Part shown: positions 1 through 8,109 of the stretch, in pieces
How the letters are laid out: each line of letters begins with the position of its first letter
How positions within the stretch are numbered: position 1 is the stretch's first letter
Notes under the pieces: generated by a model
Seen by the model: the letters and a program-made list of their open reading frames with translations, nothing else
What the model was told of the DNA's origin: nothing
The model's database searches: none
Assembly: GCF_016735585.2 (NCBI RefSeq)
Contig: NZ_JAERSE020000001.1
Location: 620,001 to 684,000 of the forward strand
Reading direction: 5' to 3'
Length of the DNA: 64,000 nucleotides
Source of the DNA: Chryseobacterium tagetis
Lineage (GTDB): Bacteria; Bacteroidota; Bacteroidia; Flavobacteriales; Weeksellaceae
Translations under genes and position numbers: made by a program

Positions 1-811
1 TGATAAATTTGAATTCAGCAAAAGAGCATTGGAACTTCAAAAGAAAATAAAACCTTTTATTCTCAGAAGAACAAAAAAACAGGTTGCCAAAGAATTACCC
101 GAAAAAACGGAGATGGTCATTTACTGTGAAATGAATGCAGAGCAACGTAAAATCTATGATAATTACGAACAGGAACTGCGCGAATTTATTTCTGCTACCA
201 ATGATGATGAGATCACACAAAACAGGATGCATGTTTTAACGGGGTTAACGAAACTCAGACAAATATGTAATTCTCCGGTACTTTTAAAAGAAGGACATTC
301 CGGAAATAATGCCGTGAAGATTGAAATCCTTACCGAACAGATTGAAAATAAATCCAAAGAACACAAAATATTGGTTTTTTCCCAATTTGTAGGGATGCTC
401 GATCTTGTTAAAACTGAACTGGAGAAAAAGAATATTCCGTTTGAATATCTGACAGGACAGACGAAAGATAGGGGAGCCAAAGTCCAGAATTTCCAGACCA
501 ATGATGAGGTTCGGGTATTTTTAATCAGCCTAAAAGCAGGAGGAGTAGGTTTGAATCTAACCGAAGCAGACTACGTATACCTTATTGATCCATGGTGGAA
601 TCCAGCCATCGAAAATCAGGCGATTGACCGAAGCCACAGAATCGGACAGACAAAACATGTAGTGGCAGTCCGGCTGATCTGTACCAATACAGTAGAAGAA
701 AAAATCATGAATATGCAGAAGAAAAAACATAAGCTGGCTCAGGATTTAATTAAAACAGATGCTTCTTTCTTTAATACTCTGTCAAAAGACGAGCTGTTGG
801 AAATTCTGTAA
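1..811 (+). CDS. SNF2/Rad54-family helicase, C-terminal part (5' end outside window)
   Basis: The frame is open from base 2, so the gene starts upstream of the window. The visible part is the second RecA-like lobe of a SNF2 ATPase. Seen in order: the LRQICNSP segment, the KILVFSQF strand, motif V (LISLKAGGVGLNL) and motif VI (QAIDRSHRIGQ), followed by the usual helical tail. In this family these motifs couple ATP hydrolysis to translocation on duplex DNA or to displacement of bound proteins such as RNA polymerase. A TTG at base 29 is a false internal start. The N-terminal lobe and any SWIM or SNF2_N domain cannot be seen, so the exact subfamily is open. Confidence 0.93.
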   Translation, partial: DKFEFSKRALELQKKIKPFILRRTKKQVAKELPEKTEMVIYCEMNAEQRKIYDNYEQELREFISATNDDEITQNRMHVLTGLTKLRQICNSPVLLKEGHSGNNAVKIEILTEQIENKSKEHKILVFSQFVGMLDLVKTELEKKNIPFEYLTGQTKDRGAKVQNFQTNDEVRVFLISLKAGGVGLNLTEADYVYLIDPWWNPAIENQAIDRSHRIGQTKHVVAVRLICTNTVEEKIMNMQKKKHKLAQDLIKTDASFFNTLSKDELLEIL

Positions 812-857
812 TCTTCAGTTTTGATTAAAAATATCATTTTTCTGCCCGTATAATTTT

Positions 858-865
858 TACCTTTG
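858..865 (+). promoter_or_regulatory. Bacteroidota -7 box (TACCTTTG) for the sigma-54 activator gene
   Basis: TACCTTTG fits TAnnTTTG exactly and ends 18 nt before the TTG at 884. No good -33 TTG is visible at the ideal spacing. The box overlaps a possible upstream TTG start at 863, which argues that translation begins at 884. Confidence 0.55.
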
Positions 866-883
866 TCTCTTAATTTTATTGTT

Positions 884-2233
884 TTGAGCAAGATATTAAT
901 CATCGATGATGAAGAAAAAATCAGAACGCTTCTTTCCAGAATTATTGAGCTGGAAGGTTTTGAAATATTTCAGGCTTCTGATCTGAAGAACGGAAAAAAA
1001 AGACTGGAAAACTCAGAAATTGATGTCGTGATCAGTGATGTGAAACTTCCCGACGGAAGCGGAGTCGATTTTTCCAAAAATATCAAAGAAAGCTATCCCT
1101 GGATTGAAGTCATTCTTCTGACCGCATTCGGAAATATTCCCGATGGTGTTCAGGCGATAAAAAACGGAGCATTCGATTATATTACCAAAGGTGACGATAA
1201 CAATAAGATCATTCCGCTTGTTTACAAAGCCATGGATAAGGTGAGCTTAAACAAAAGACTCCTACAGCTTGAAAAACAATTGGGAGACAAGCAGTCTTTT
1301 GATAATATCATCGGAAAATCAAAAACCATAGAATCGGCAATTCATTCAGCGAAAAAAGTTGCTGTGACAGATGCGACTGTTCTTTTGACGGGAGAAACAG
1401 GAACCGGAAAAGAAGTATTTGCACAGGCAATTCATAATGCAAGTCATAGAAATAAACAGAATTTTGTAGCGGTCAACTGTTCTGCTTTTAGTAAAGAATT
1501 ATTGGAAAACGAATTGTTTGGTCATAAAGCGGGAGCATTTACAGGAGCATTAAAAGACTCAAAAGGAATCTTTGAAGAAGCCAACAACGGAACCGTTTTT
1601 CTTGACGAGATCGGAGAAATGCCATTAGATTTGCAGGCAAAATTATTACGTGTTTTAGAATCCGGAGAATTTCTGAAAGTGGGAGACAGCAAACCGACTC
1701 AAGTGAATGTAAGGATCATTGCCGCTACCAACAGAGATTTACAGAAAGAAATCGACAACGGAAGTTTTAGAGAAGATCTGTATTACCGAATTAATATTTT
1801 CAATATCATCCTTCCTTCGCTAAGGGAAAGAATCTCAGATATTGAAGATCTGGCTACTTTTTTCTTAAAAAAATACACACAGAAAGTTGGAAAAAAGATT
1901 ATTTCTATTTCTAATGACTATCTGAATGTGTTAAAAAAACATTTTTGGAAAGGAAACATTCGTGAGCTCCGTAATATTATAGAAAGAAGTGTCATTCTGG
2001 AAGACAGTCAGGAGTTATCCATTAGCAGCCTGCCTTTCGATATGCAGCAGATTTCAACGGCTCAATCTACCACAGATAAAACATTGTCTGCGTTTTCTAT
2101 GGCAAGTGCAGAGAAACTTCATATTCAGAAAATTCTCAATTATACTCAGGGAAATAAAGCCGAAGCCGCCCGTCTGCTGGAAATCGGGATTGCCACTCTT
2201 TACCGCAAAATAGAAGAATACAAAATAGCATAA
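884..2233 (+). CDS. NtrC-family sigma-54-dependent response regulator
   Basis: A 449-aa two-component activator. Residues 1-120 are a receiver domain with acidic DD at 8-9 and the phospho-acceptor Asp52 (VISDVKLP). A central AAA+ domain follows with Walker A GETGTGKE, the sigma-54-contact loop GAFTGA, Walker B TVFLDEIGE and arginine-finger segment FREDLYYRINIF. The C-terminus is a Fis-type helix-turn-helix (GNKAEAARLLEIGIATLYRK). Such proteins use ATP to remodel sigma-54 RNA polymerase at -24/-12 promoters. I chose the TTG at 884 because it gives the canonical MSKILIIDDEE start and because a longer start would sit in the -7 box. It lies directly upstream of the kdp genes, where most bacteria have the OmpR-type KdpE, so it probably replaces KdpE; that is inference. 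Confidence 0.93.
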   Translation: MSKILIIDDEEKIRTLLSRIIELEGFEIFQASDLKNGKKRLENSEIDVVISDVKLPDGSGVDFSKNIKESYPWIEVILLTAFGNIPDGVQAIKNGAFDYITKGDDNNKIIPLVYKAMDKVSLNKRLLQLEKQLGDKQSFDNIIGKSKTIESAIHSAKKVAVTDATVLLTGETGTGKEVFAQAIHNASHRNKQNFVAVNCSAFSKELLENELFGHKAGAFTGALKDSKGIFEEANNGTVFLDEIGEMPLDLQAKLLRVLESGEFLKVGDSKPTQVNVRIIAATNRDLQKEIDNGSFREDLYYRINIFNIILPSLRERISDIEDLATFFLKKYTQKVGKKIISISNDYLNVLKKHFWKGNIRELRNIIERSVILEDSQELSISSLPFDMQQISTAQSTTDKTLSAFSMASAEKLHIQKILNYTQGNKAEAARLLEIGIATLYRKIEEYKIA

Positions 2234-2236
2234 ATA

Positions 2237-2281
2237 ATTATCATATTGATAATGAGCCTATCATTTTGATAGGCTTTTTTA
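2237..2281 (+). terminator. Tandem hairpins: 17-bp palindrome then intrinsic terminator
   Basis: A perfect ATTATCA-TAT-TGATAAT palindrome (2237-2253) is followed by AGCCTATCA-TTT-TGATAGGCT (2255-2275) and a run of T. The second hairpin is a standard rho-independent terminator for the response-regulator gene. The first may be a structural addition or a protein-binding site. Confidence 0.85.
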
Positions 2282-2288
2282 TTGCTTT

Positions 2289-2334
2289 AAATCATTGATT
2301 TCAATACAACTAATTGATATGTAGTGTATTAATT
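2289..2334. promoter_or_regulatory. Two palindromes, candidate activator-binding sites upstream of kdp
   Basis: AAATCA-T-TGATTT (2289-2301) is a perfect 13-bp palindrome. AATTGATA (2312-2319) pairs with TATTAATT (2327-2334) at 7 of 8 positions. Both lie 30-75 bp upstream of the candidate -24/-12 promoter, between the terminator and the first kdp-linked gene. Dyad symmetry and position are seen; binding by the Fis-type regulator is a guess. Confidence 0.35.
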
Positions 2335-2361
2335 GGTTTTGTTTTAAAAAGGAATATAAAT

Positions 2362-2377
2362 TGGCATCTATGATTCA
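2362..2377 (+). promoter_or_regulatory. Candidate sigma-54 (-24/-12) promoter for the kdp operon
   Basis: TGGCATC-N4-ATTCA resembles TGGCACG-N4-TTGCA. The -24 GG and -12 C are in the required spacing, but the -12 G is a T, so about 7 of 11 informative positions match. It would place the transcript start about 2 nt before the ATG at 2390, an unusually short leader. The adjacent sigma-54 activator is the main reason to take it seriously. Confidence 0.4.
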
Positions 2378-2389
2378 AATAATTCTAAA

Positions 2390-2764
2390 ATGAATCATAC
2401 AGAAGCAATGCAGGAAATCGTAAAAGTAGTTCCTGAAACCGAAGAGGAATTTAAAGACACATTCAGAACCAGAAATTCTTTTATGGTCATTAATGTGTTC
2501 ACAAAACAAATCAGAAAACTCATCCGCAAAAAAGATCAGAAAGTTTTGGTAACCTGTCTTAATAAAATGGATGAGATGTATAAAAAAGGCGATCAGGCAT
2601 TAAGAAATGCAATAGAATCTGTTTTTATCTATTCTTTGGACAGTCTCACGTTTCCTTGTGATAAAGCCTACAAGAATTTAATTTTTGAAAAAATCCCTCT
2701 TCCTCTTAAAAATGCTATCTGCATCAGATATATAAATCAGGAATTTAAAATAATATCAATATGA
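2390..2764 (+). CDS. Small conserved-type hypothetical protein, first gene of the kdp operon
   Basis: A 124-aa soluble, basic protein with no signal peptide or membrane segment. It is probably mostly helical (MVINVFTKQIRKLIRKKDQKVL, then KMDEMYKKGDQALRNAIESVFIYSLDSL). I do not recognise a catalytic motif. The stop overlaps the next start as ATGA, so it is translationally coupled to the micro-proteins leading into kdpF and kdpA. Its place suggests a role in assembly or control of the K+ pump, but nothing in the sequence shows that directly. Confidence 0.75.
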   Translation: MNHTEAMQEIVKVVPETEEEFKDTFRTRNSFMVINVFTKQIRKLIRKKDQKVLVTCLNKMDEMYKKGDQALRNAIESVFIYSLDSLTFPCDKAYKNLIFEKIPLPLKNAICIRYINQEFKIISI

Positions 2765-2889
2765 AAGTAAGAAAACAGGGAAGCTGGAAAGAATGGAAAT
2801 CTTCCAACAACAGACACAATCTTGAAATTTTAATCATCAATGTAGTGGTTATTCTTGGAGTATTTGTAGTAGCCGCTATCATTCAGTAA
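2761..2889 (+). CDS. 42-aa single-span membrane micro-protein in kdp operon
   Basis: Starts at the ATG overlapping the previous stop (ATGA). A basic N-terminal half (MKVRKQGSWKEWKSSNNRHN) is followed by one strongly hydrophobic segment of about 20 residues ending in AAIIQ. This reads as a single transmembrane helix with a positively charged cytoplasmic N-terminus. It is not KdpF, which lies further downstream. Its coupling and polarity are strong signs that it is real. Function unknown; it could be a small pump-associated or regulatory peptide. Confidence 0.65.
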   Translation: MKVRKQGSWKEWKSSNNRHNLEILIINVVVILGVFVVAAIIQ

Positions 2890-2907
2890 GTATAAAAAAA
2901 TATAAAA

Positions 2908-2988
2908 ATGAGCATCATTTTAATCATAACAGGAGCAGCGCTTTTCGCTTTGTTTTTTCTAACCGTAAAATACTTTGAAAAAATATGA
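2908..2988 (+). CDS. 26-aa hydrophobic micro-protein preceding kdpF
   Basis: MSIILIITGAALFALFFLTV then KYFEKI: almost the whole peptide is one transmembrane helix with a charged C-terminal tail. Its stop overlaps the KdpF start (ATGA at 2985-2988), so the two are coupled. It resembles KdpF in size and hydropathy but lacks the KPEKF-type end. It could be a KdpF duplicate or a separate small subunit. Confidence 0.6.
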   Translation: MSIILIITGAALFALFFLTVKYFEKI

Positions 2989-3062
2989 CCGCATTATTTA
3001 TTATAGCCATTAGTGTATTCGGATATATGTGCTATGTGCTGGTAAAACCAGAGAAATTTTAA
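2985..3062 (+). CDS. kdpF: KdpF, small subunit of the K+-transporting ATPase
   Basis: A 25-aa peptide with a single hydrophobic helix and the C-terminal sequence LVKPEKF, which is typical of KdpF. KdpF stabilises the KdpA-KdpB-KdpC complex in the inner membrane. It overlaps the preceding micro-ORF by 4 nt and lies 57 nt before kdpA. Confidence 0.8.
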   Translation: MTALFIIAISVFGYMCYVLVKPEKF

Positions 3063-3119
3063 CCAAAATGAGAATTGAAGAATAATTCACGATCAATTTT
3101 CAAATTTTAATTAAAAACA

Positions 3120-4817
3120 ATGAACTCAGAAATTTTAGGAATACTATTGATGTTCTTTTTAGCAGTAGGTCTTGCAATACCTTTAGGAAGATACATCGGG
3201 AAAATATACAGTAATGAAAAAACCTGGCTGGATAAGATCTTCAATCCGGTAGATAAAATTTTCTACAAAGCAGCGGGTGTTAATCCTGACACGGAAATGA
3301 CCTGGAAACAACACCTGCTTGCTTTATTAACGATCAATCTCGTTTGGTTTTTAGTCGCCATGTTTGTGCTAACCAATATGGGTTGGCTTCCTTTAAATCC
3401 GGATCATAATCCGTCAATGAGTGGAGATTTGGCATTCAATACGGCGGTAAGCTTTGTAACAAATACCAATCTTCAACATTATTCAGGGGAAACGGGAATG
3501 TCTTATTTAGGACAGCTTATTCTCATGTTGTGGCAGTTTATCAGTGCAGGTTGCGGAATGGCAGTCGCTGCAGTCGTTTTTGTTGCCATGAGAGAAAGAA
3601 CGGCCGAAAAGCTGGGGAATTTTTACTTCTTTTTCGTAAGAAGCTGTACCAGAATTTTATTACCTATTGCAATCGTTGTTGCTACATTATTGGTATTCAG
3701 TGGAACACCAATGACGTTTGAAGGGAAAGATACTATTACAAATCTACAGGGAGACAAAGTTGAAGTGAGCCGTGGTCCTGTTGCTGCCTTTACAGCCATA
3801 AAGCATCTGGGAACAAACGGAGGCGGTTTTTTTGGACCCAACTCAGCGCATCCTTTCGAAAATCCGAATTACTTTACCAACATCGTAGAAATAGTTACTC
3901 AAATGCTGATTCCTTTGGCGATGGTTTTTGCAATGGGATATGTTGTCAGAAGAAGAAAATTAGCCTGGACAGTCTTTGGAGTAATGACCATAGGTTTCTT
4001 ACTTCTTATGATTCCTACCGTAGCAACTGAAATGAATGGCAATCCTGCGATTTCTCATATGGGAATTTCTCAGACTATGGGAAATATGGAAGGAAAAGAA
4101 GTACGTTTCGGATCTGCTGCCTCTGCATATTGGAGTATTGCTACAACAGTAATTTCTACAGGAAGCATCAATTCTATGCATGACAGCTTTATGCCTTTAA
4201 GCGGTATGAACCAAATGTTGGGAATGATGGTGAATGCCTTTTATGGAGGTGTTGGTGTAGGATTTCTGAACTTTTATATTTTCATCATTCTTGCCGTTTT
4301 CATCAGTGGATTGATGGTAGGAAGAACCCCTGAATTTCTTGGAAAGAAAATTGAAGCAAAAGAAATGAAAATCGCCATGATTATTGCGCTTCTTCATCCT
4401 TTTCTGATTCTTTCAGGAACGGCGATAGCGAGTCATCTGTATGCTCAGAATCCAGAAACATTCGCAAGCTGGCTGAATAATCCGGGTTACCACGGTTTCA
4501 GTGAAATGCTGTATGAATTTACCTCATCAAGTGCCAATAACGGAAGTGGTTTTGAAGGATTGGGAGACAATACTCCTTTCTGGAATATTGCGTGCGGAAT
4601 AGTTATGTTAATGGCAAGATATCTACCCATTATCGGTCCGGTTGCCATTGCAGGAAGTCTTGCTGCTAAAAAATATATTCCTGAAAGTGCAGGAACATTA
4701 AAAACAGATACTTCAACATTCGGATTGATGGTATTTGCGGTCATTGCCATTGTAGCAGCATTGTCATTCTTCCCGGCATTAGCTTTGGGACCTATCGCAG
4801 AGTATTTTAGTATGTAG
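3120..4817 (+). CDS. kdpA: KdpA, K+-binding and translocating subunit
   Basis: A 565-aa polytopic inner-membrane protein of normal KdpA length. It starts with the hydrophobic N-terminus MNSEILGILLMFFLAVGLAIP and contains the selectivity-type loops: NTAVSFVTNTNLQHYSGE, the TNGGGFFGPNSAHPFENP loop, and the later SSSANNGSGFEGL loop. These are the pore loops of the K+ channel-like subunit. In Kdp, K+ enters KdpA and is driven inward by ATP hydrolysis in KdpB, giving high-affinity uptake under K+ limitation. The gene is separated from kdpB by an opposite-strand gene, which is unusual because kdpABC are normally contiguous. Confidence 0.98.
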   Translation: MNSEILGILLMFFLAVGLAIPLGRYIGKIYSNEKTWLDKIFNPVDKIFYKAAGVNPDTEMTWKQHLLALLTINLVWFLVAMFVLTNMGWLPLNPDHNPSMSGDLAFNTAVSFVTNTNLQHYSGETGMSYLGQLILMLWQFISAGCGMAVAAVVFVAMRERTAEKLGNFYFFFVRSCTRILLPIAIVVATLLVFSGTPMTFEGKDTITNLQGDKVEVSRGPVAAFTAIKHLGTNGGGFFGPNSAHPFENPNYFTNIVEIVTQMLIPLAMVFAMGYVVRRRKLAWTVFGVMTIGFLLLMIPTVATEMNGNPAISHMGISQTMGNMEGKEVRFGSAASAYWSIATTVISTGSINSMHDSFMPLSGMNQMLGMMVNAFYGGVGVGFLNFYIFIILAVFISGLMVGRTPEFLGKKIEAKEMKIAMIIALLHPFLILSGTAIASHLYAQNPETFASWLNNPGYHGFSEMLYEFTSSSANNGSGFEGLGDNTPFWNIACGIVMLMARYLPIIGPVAIAGSLAAKKYIPESAGTLKTDTSTFGLMVFAVIAIVAALSFFPALALGPIAEYFSM

Positions 4818-5339
4818 AAAGAGAAGTGAGAAGGTAAAAGTAAGACGTAAGAAGTGGAATCGATACATCTCACGTTTTACATAGATCTTCTCACTCACTA
4901 AGCAACTTCCGCTTCAAACCATAAACGAGCTTTCCAATTAAATCAAGTTTACTATTTAACAAATGGAATTCTTCGTTAGATAAAAATTCTAATTCAAATG
5001 AAATGAGCAATAAAGTATCAAGCTCTGCAATAGATCCAATGGATATGTCAAGAAAACGGACAAATTCTTTTTTGCTGGTTCTTGCGGCTCCTTCTGCAAT
5101 ATTCAAAGGAATAGATAACGCGGCTCGCCGCATTTGTGAAGTAGTACCGAAAAGTTCTTCTTTAGGAAAAGACTTGGTAACAAGATATACTTCTTTAATT
5201 AAAGCAATACTGTCACTCCACGCTTTTAAATTTCTATGGGGTTTCATCAAAAATGTGTTAAAAAAATAAATATAAGTATAAATAATTGAATGTGAATGAT
5301 TTTTACTCTTTTCACATTTTACTTTCTACTTCTAACAAA
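4815..5339. repeat. Heptad-type inverted repeats flanking the four-helix-bundle gene
   Basis: The left arm 4815-4839 and the right arm 5301-5328 are imperfect inverted repeats: about 23 of 28 aligned positions match, with three 1-nt gaps. Both arms are built of GTRARAA-like heptamers (+ strand on the left, - strand on the right). A second, local dyad (4827-4834 with 4887-4894) could form a hairpin between kdpA and the convergent gene. The arms bracket the whole opposite-strand gene like ends of an inserted cassette. Confidence 0.55.
4891..5247 (-). CDS. Four-helix-bundle protein (23S rRNA intervening-sequence protein family)
   Basis: 118 aa, matching the four-helix-bundle family known from intervening sequences of bacterial 23S rRNA genes (TIGR02436-like). 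Diagnostic parts: NLKAWSDSIALIKEVY, FPKEELFGTTSQMRRAALSIPLNIAEGAAR, and EFVRFLDISIGSIAELDTLL. Family members are small, often basic proteins; some relatives act as accessory proteins of retroelements, but most have no proven job. I chose the ATG at 5247 over an upstream TTG. It lies between kdpA and kdpB on the opposite strand, with flanking inverted repeats, so it was probably inserted into an intact kdp operon. It is complete and looks functional. Confidence 0.85.
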   Translation of the reverse strand: MKPHRNLKAWSDSIALIKEVYLVTKSFPKEELFGTTSQMRRAALSIPLNIAEGAARTSKKEFVRFLDISIGSIAELDTLLLISFELEFLSNEEFHLLNSKLDLIGKLVYGLKRKLLSE

Positions 5340-5345
5340 TAAAAA

Positions 5346-7400
5346 ATGAAAGGAAATAATAACAATTTGTTTCAGGCTGAATTAGTAAATGAAGCATTGA
5401 AACAATCATTTATAAAACTGCACCCGGCAAAAATGTTCCGTAATCCGGTCATGTTTATGGTGTATATCGGAACATTGGTAATGACCGGAGTTTGTGTGTG
5501 GATTGCAGCAGGAGAAACTTCTCAGGGAAGTCTCATCTATAATATTATCGTCACAGCAATATTATTTATCACGCTTCTCTTTGCTAATTTCGCAGAAGCA
5601 ATTGCCGAAGCAAGGGGAAAAGCTCAGGCTGACTCTTTAAGAAAAACCAGAGAGGAAACTCCGGCAAAGATGTTCTCTTCAAATGGAGAAATTATAATAG
5701 TACCGTCTAATCAATTAAAAAAAAGAGATGTATTTTTCTGTGAAACCGGAGACATTATTCCTTCTGACGGAGAGATTATTGAAGGATTGGCTACGATTGA
5801 TGAAAGCGCGATCACAGGAGAAAGTGCTCCGGTAATTCGTGAAGCAGGAGGAGATAAAAGCAGTGTAACGGGAGGGACGAAAGTTCTTTCAGATAAAATT
5901 AAAGTAAAAGTTACCACAGAACCCGGAGAAAGCTTCTTAGATAAAATGATTGCTTTGGTCGAAGGCGCGTCAAGACAGAAAACCCCGAATGAAATTGCTT
6001 TAACGATCCTGTTAGCCGGATTTACATTAGTTTTTGTAATCGTTACGGTGACTTTAAAACCATTTGGAGATTATGCCAATACGCCGATTACCATTGCAGC
6101 ATTTATCTCATTATTTGTCTGTCTGATCCCAACTACAATCGGTGGACTATTATCAGCAATCGGTATTGCGGGAATGGACAGAGCCTTAAGAGCCAATGTA
6201 ATTACTAAAAGTGGTAAAGCAGTGGAAACTGCAGGAGATATTGATGTTTTATTACTGGATAAAACCGGAACAATTACCATCGGGAACAGAAAAGCCACAA
6301 ATTTTTATCCGGCTAACGGAATTGAGGAAAAAACATTGATAAAGGCAGCAGTTCTAAGTTCTATGGCCGATGAAACCCCGGAAGGTAAATCTATTGTGGA
6401 ACTGAGTGAAAAGTTAGATGTAAATGGTGTTGTAAAACAGGAACTGGCTATTCTTACTTCTAACATTTCACCGGAGTATATCAATTTTACAGCAGAAACA
6501 AGAAGTTCGGGGATTAATTATGAGAACACACGAATCCGAAAAGGGGCAACTGACGCAATTAAAAATATTGTTACAAATTCGGGCCATCTATTTCCAGTAG
6601 AGGTTGAAGAAAAAGTCAGAGCTATTTCGCAAAACGGAGGAACACCGCTCGTGGTTTCAGAAAATGAAAAAGCTCTGGGAGTGATAGAATTGCAGGATAT
6701 TATTAAACCGGGCATTAAAGAACGTTTTGACCGATTAAGAAAAATGGGAATCAAAACCGTAATGGTAACCGGAGATAATCCTCTGACTGCAAAATTCATT
6801 GCTGAAAAAGCCGGAGTCGATGATTTTATCGCAGAAGCGAAACCAGAAGATAAAATGAACTACATCAAAAAGGAACAGACGGAAGGGAGACTTGTGGCGA
6901 TGATGGGAGACGGAACCAACGATGCTCCGGCTCTCGCTCAGGCAGATGTAGGTGTTGCGATGAATAGCGGAACACAGGCTGCAAAAGAAGCAGGAAATAT
7001 GGTGGACTTAGATAATGACCCAACAAAACTTATCGAAGTCGTAGAAATTGGAAAACAGTTATTAATGACTCGCGGAACGTTAACAACATTCAGCATTGCG
7101 AATGACGTGGCAAAGTATTTTGCAATTGTTCCTGCGTTATTTATTGCTTCCATTCCTGCATTACAAGGATTAAATATCATGAATCTTCATTCTCCGGAAT
7201 CAGCGATTCTGTCCGCAGTAATTTTTAATGCGATTGTCATCCCGATGTTGATTCCTTTAGCTTTGAAAGGGGTTGCTTACAAACCGATCGGAGCAAGTGC
7301 ACTGTTGAGAAGAAATCTTTTGATTTACGGGCTTGGTGGAGTTATCATTCCATTTATCGGGATTAAGATTATTGATCTTATTGTGTCGCTATTTATTTAA
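5346..7400 (+). CDS. kdpB: KdpB, P-type ATPase subunit
   Basis: A 684-aa P-type ATPase of standard KdpB length. Seen: the actuator motif TGES (residues 157-160), the phosphorylation motif DKTGTIT with Asp305, the TGDNPLTA hinge, and [17 protein letters not shown]. It hydrolyses ATP to drive K+ through KdpA. The Shine-Dalgarno signal is weak, as usual in this phylum. The gene is preceded not by kdpA but by the opposite-strand four-helix-bundle gene and a heptad array, so its transcription must either read through that insert or start in it. Confidence 0.98.
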   Translation: MKGNNNNLFQAELVNEALKQSFIKLHPAKMFRNPVMFMVYIGTLVMTGVCVWIAAGETSQGSLIYNIIVTAILFITLLFANFAEAIAEARGKAQADSLRKTREETPAKMFSSNGEIIIVPSNQLKKRDVFFCETGDIIPSDGEIIEGLATIDESAITGESAPVIREAGGDKSSVTGGTKVLSDKIKVKVTTEPGESFLDKMIALVEGASRQKTPNEIALTILLAGFTLVFVIVTVTLKPFGDYANTPITIAAFISLFVCLIPTTIGGLLSAIGIAGMDRALRANVITKSGKAVETAGDIDVLLLDKTGTITIGNRKATNFYPANGIEEKTLIKAAVLSSMADETPEGKSIVELSEKLDVNGVVKQELAILTSNISPEYINFTAETRSSGINYENTRIRKGATDAIKNIVTNSGHLFPVEVEEKVRAISQNGGTPLVVSENEKALGVIELQDIIKPGIKERFDRLRKMGIKTVMVTGDNPLTAKFIAEKAGVDDFIAEAKPEDKMNYIKKEQTEGRLVAMMGDGTNDAPALAQADVGVAMNSGTQAAKEAGNMVDLDNDPTKLIEVVEIGKQLLMTRGTLTTFSIANDVAKYFAIVPALFIASIPALQGLNIMNLHSPESAILSAVIFNAIVIPMLIPLALKGVAYKPIGASALLRRNLLIYGLGGVIIPFIGIKIIDLIVSLFI

Positions 7401-7442
7401 GTAAAAAGTAAAAAGTAAAAAGTAAAAAGTAAAAAGTAAAAA
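7401..7442 (+). repeat. Six perfect tandem copies of GTAAAAA
   Basis: Exactly 42 bp of the heptamer GTAAAAA starting right after the kdpB stop. Just downstream, 7460-7488 reads on the - strand as degenerate members of the same heptamer (GTAAAAA, GTTAGGA, GTTAGAG). The locus is thus an inverted pair of arrays between kdpB and kdpC. Perfect short tandem repeats can vary in copy number by slippage. Confidence 0.95.
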
Positions 7443-7494
7443 GGTGATTGTTAAACGTCTTCCTTTTTACTCCTAACCTCTAACATTCATTATC

Positions 7495-8088
7495 ATGAAA
7501 CAAAATATATTATCAGCCATCAGATTAACGCTTGTATGTGCTGTGTTTTTCTCAGGAATTTATACGCTTTTCATTTTCGGAATTGCTCAAGCTGCTCCCA
7601 ATCATGGGAAAGGAGAGATCATTAGTAGTGAGAAGAGTAATGAAGCTTCTCACATTTCACCGAAAACATCTTACTACTATGCCAACATAGGCCAGAAGTT
7701 CGATAGAGATGAATACTTCTGGTCACGTCCTTCAGCGGTAGACTATAATGCAACAGGAGCAGGAGGAAGCAATAAAGGTCCTTCAAATCCGGATTATTTG
7801 AAAACGGTTCAGGAAAGAATCGACCATTTTATGAAACACAATCCGGGAATTCAGAAATCAGAAATCCCATCGGATTTGGTAACTGCAAGTGGAGGAGGAT
7901 TAGATCCCAATATCTCTGTACAGGCGGCAAAAGTTCAGGCAAAACGAATTGCTAACATCAGAAAGATCGATGAGAACAAAATTCAGGAATTAATAACATC
8001 CCATACAGAACAACCACTTCTTGGTGTATTCGGAACTGAAAAAATCAATGTACTGAAATTTAACCTCGCTTTAGACGGTTTACAATAA
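7495..8088 (+). CDS. kdpC: KdpC, K+-transporting ATPase subunit C
   Basis: 197 aa with one N-terminal transmembrane helix (residues about 10-32) and a periplasmic domain. It carries the KdpC hallmarks YFWSRPSAVDYNATGAGGSN, PSDLVTASGGGLDPNIS and ANIRKIDENKI. KdpC is a structural subunit that helps K+ binding and complex stability. It follows kdpB after the heptad array and is 21 nt before the first porin gene, implying one transcript. Confidence 0.97.
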   Translation: MKQNILSAIRLTLVCAVFFSGIYTLFIFGIAQAAPNHGKGEIISSEKSNEASHISPKTSYYYANIGQKFDRDEYFWSRPSAVDYNATGAGGSNKGPSNPDYLKTVQERIDHFMKHNPGIQKSEIPSDLVTASGGGLDPNISVQAAKVQAKRIANIRKIDENKIQELITSHTEQPLLGVFGTEKINVLKFNLALDGLQ

Positions 8089-8109
8089 TTAAAAAAAGAA
8101 ATTTTAGAA

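Noticed and set aside
863..883. Upstream TTG extension of the sigma-54 activator.
   Set aside because: It would begin inside the -7 box and adds residues unlike any receiver-domain start.
3068..3085. Five-codon ORF between kdpF and kdpA.
   Set aside because: Too short to judge and with no coupling to its neighbours; likely chance.
7401..7442. CRISPR-like array reading of the GTAAAAA repeat.
   Set aside because: The units are 7 bp with no spacers and no cas genes are in the window.
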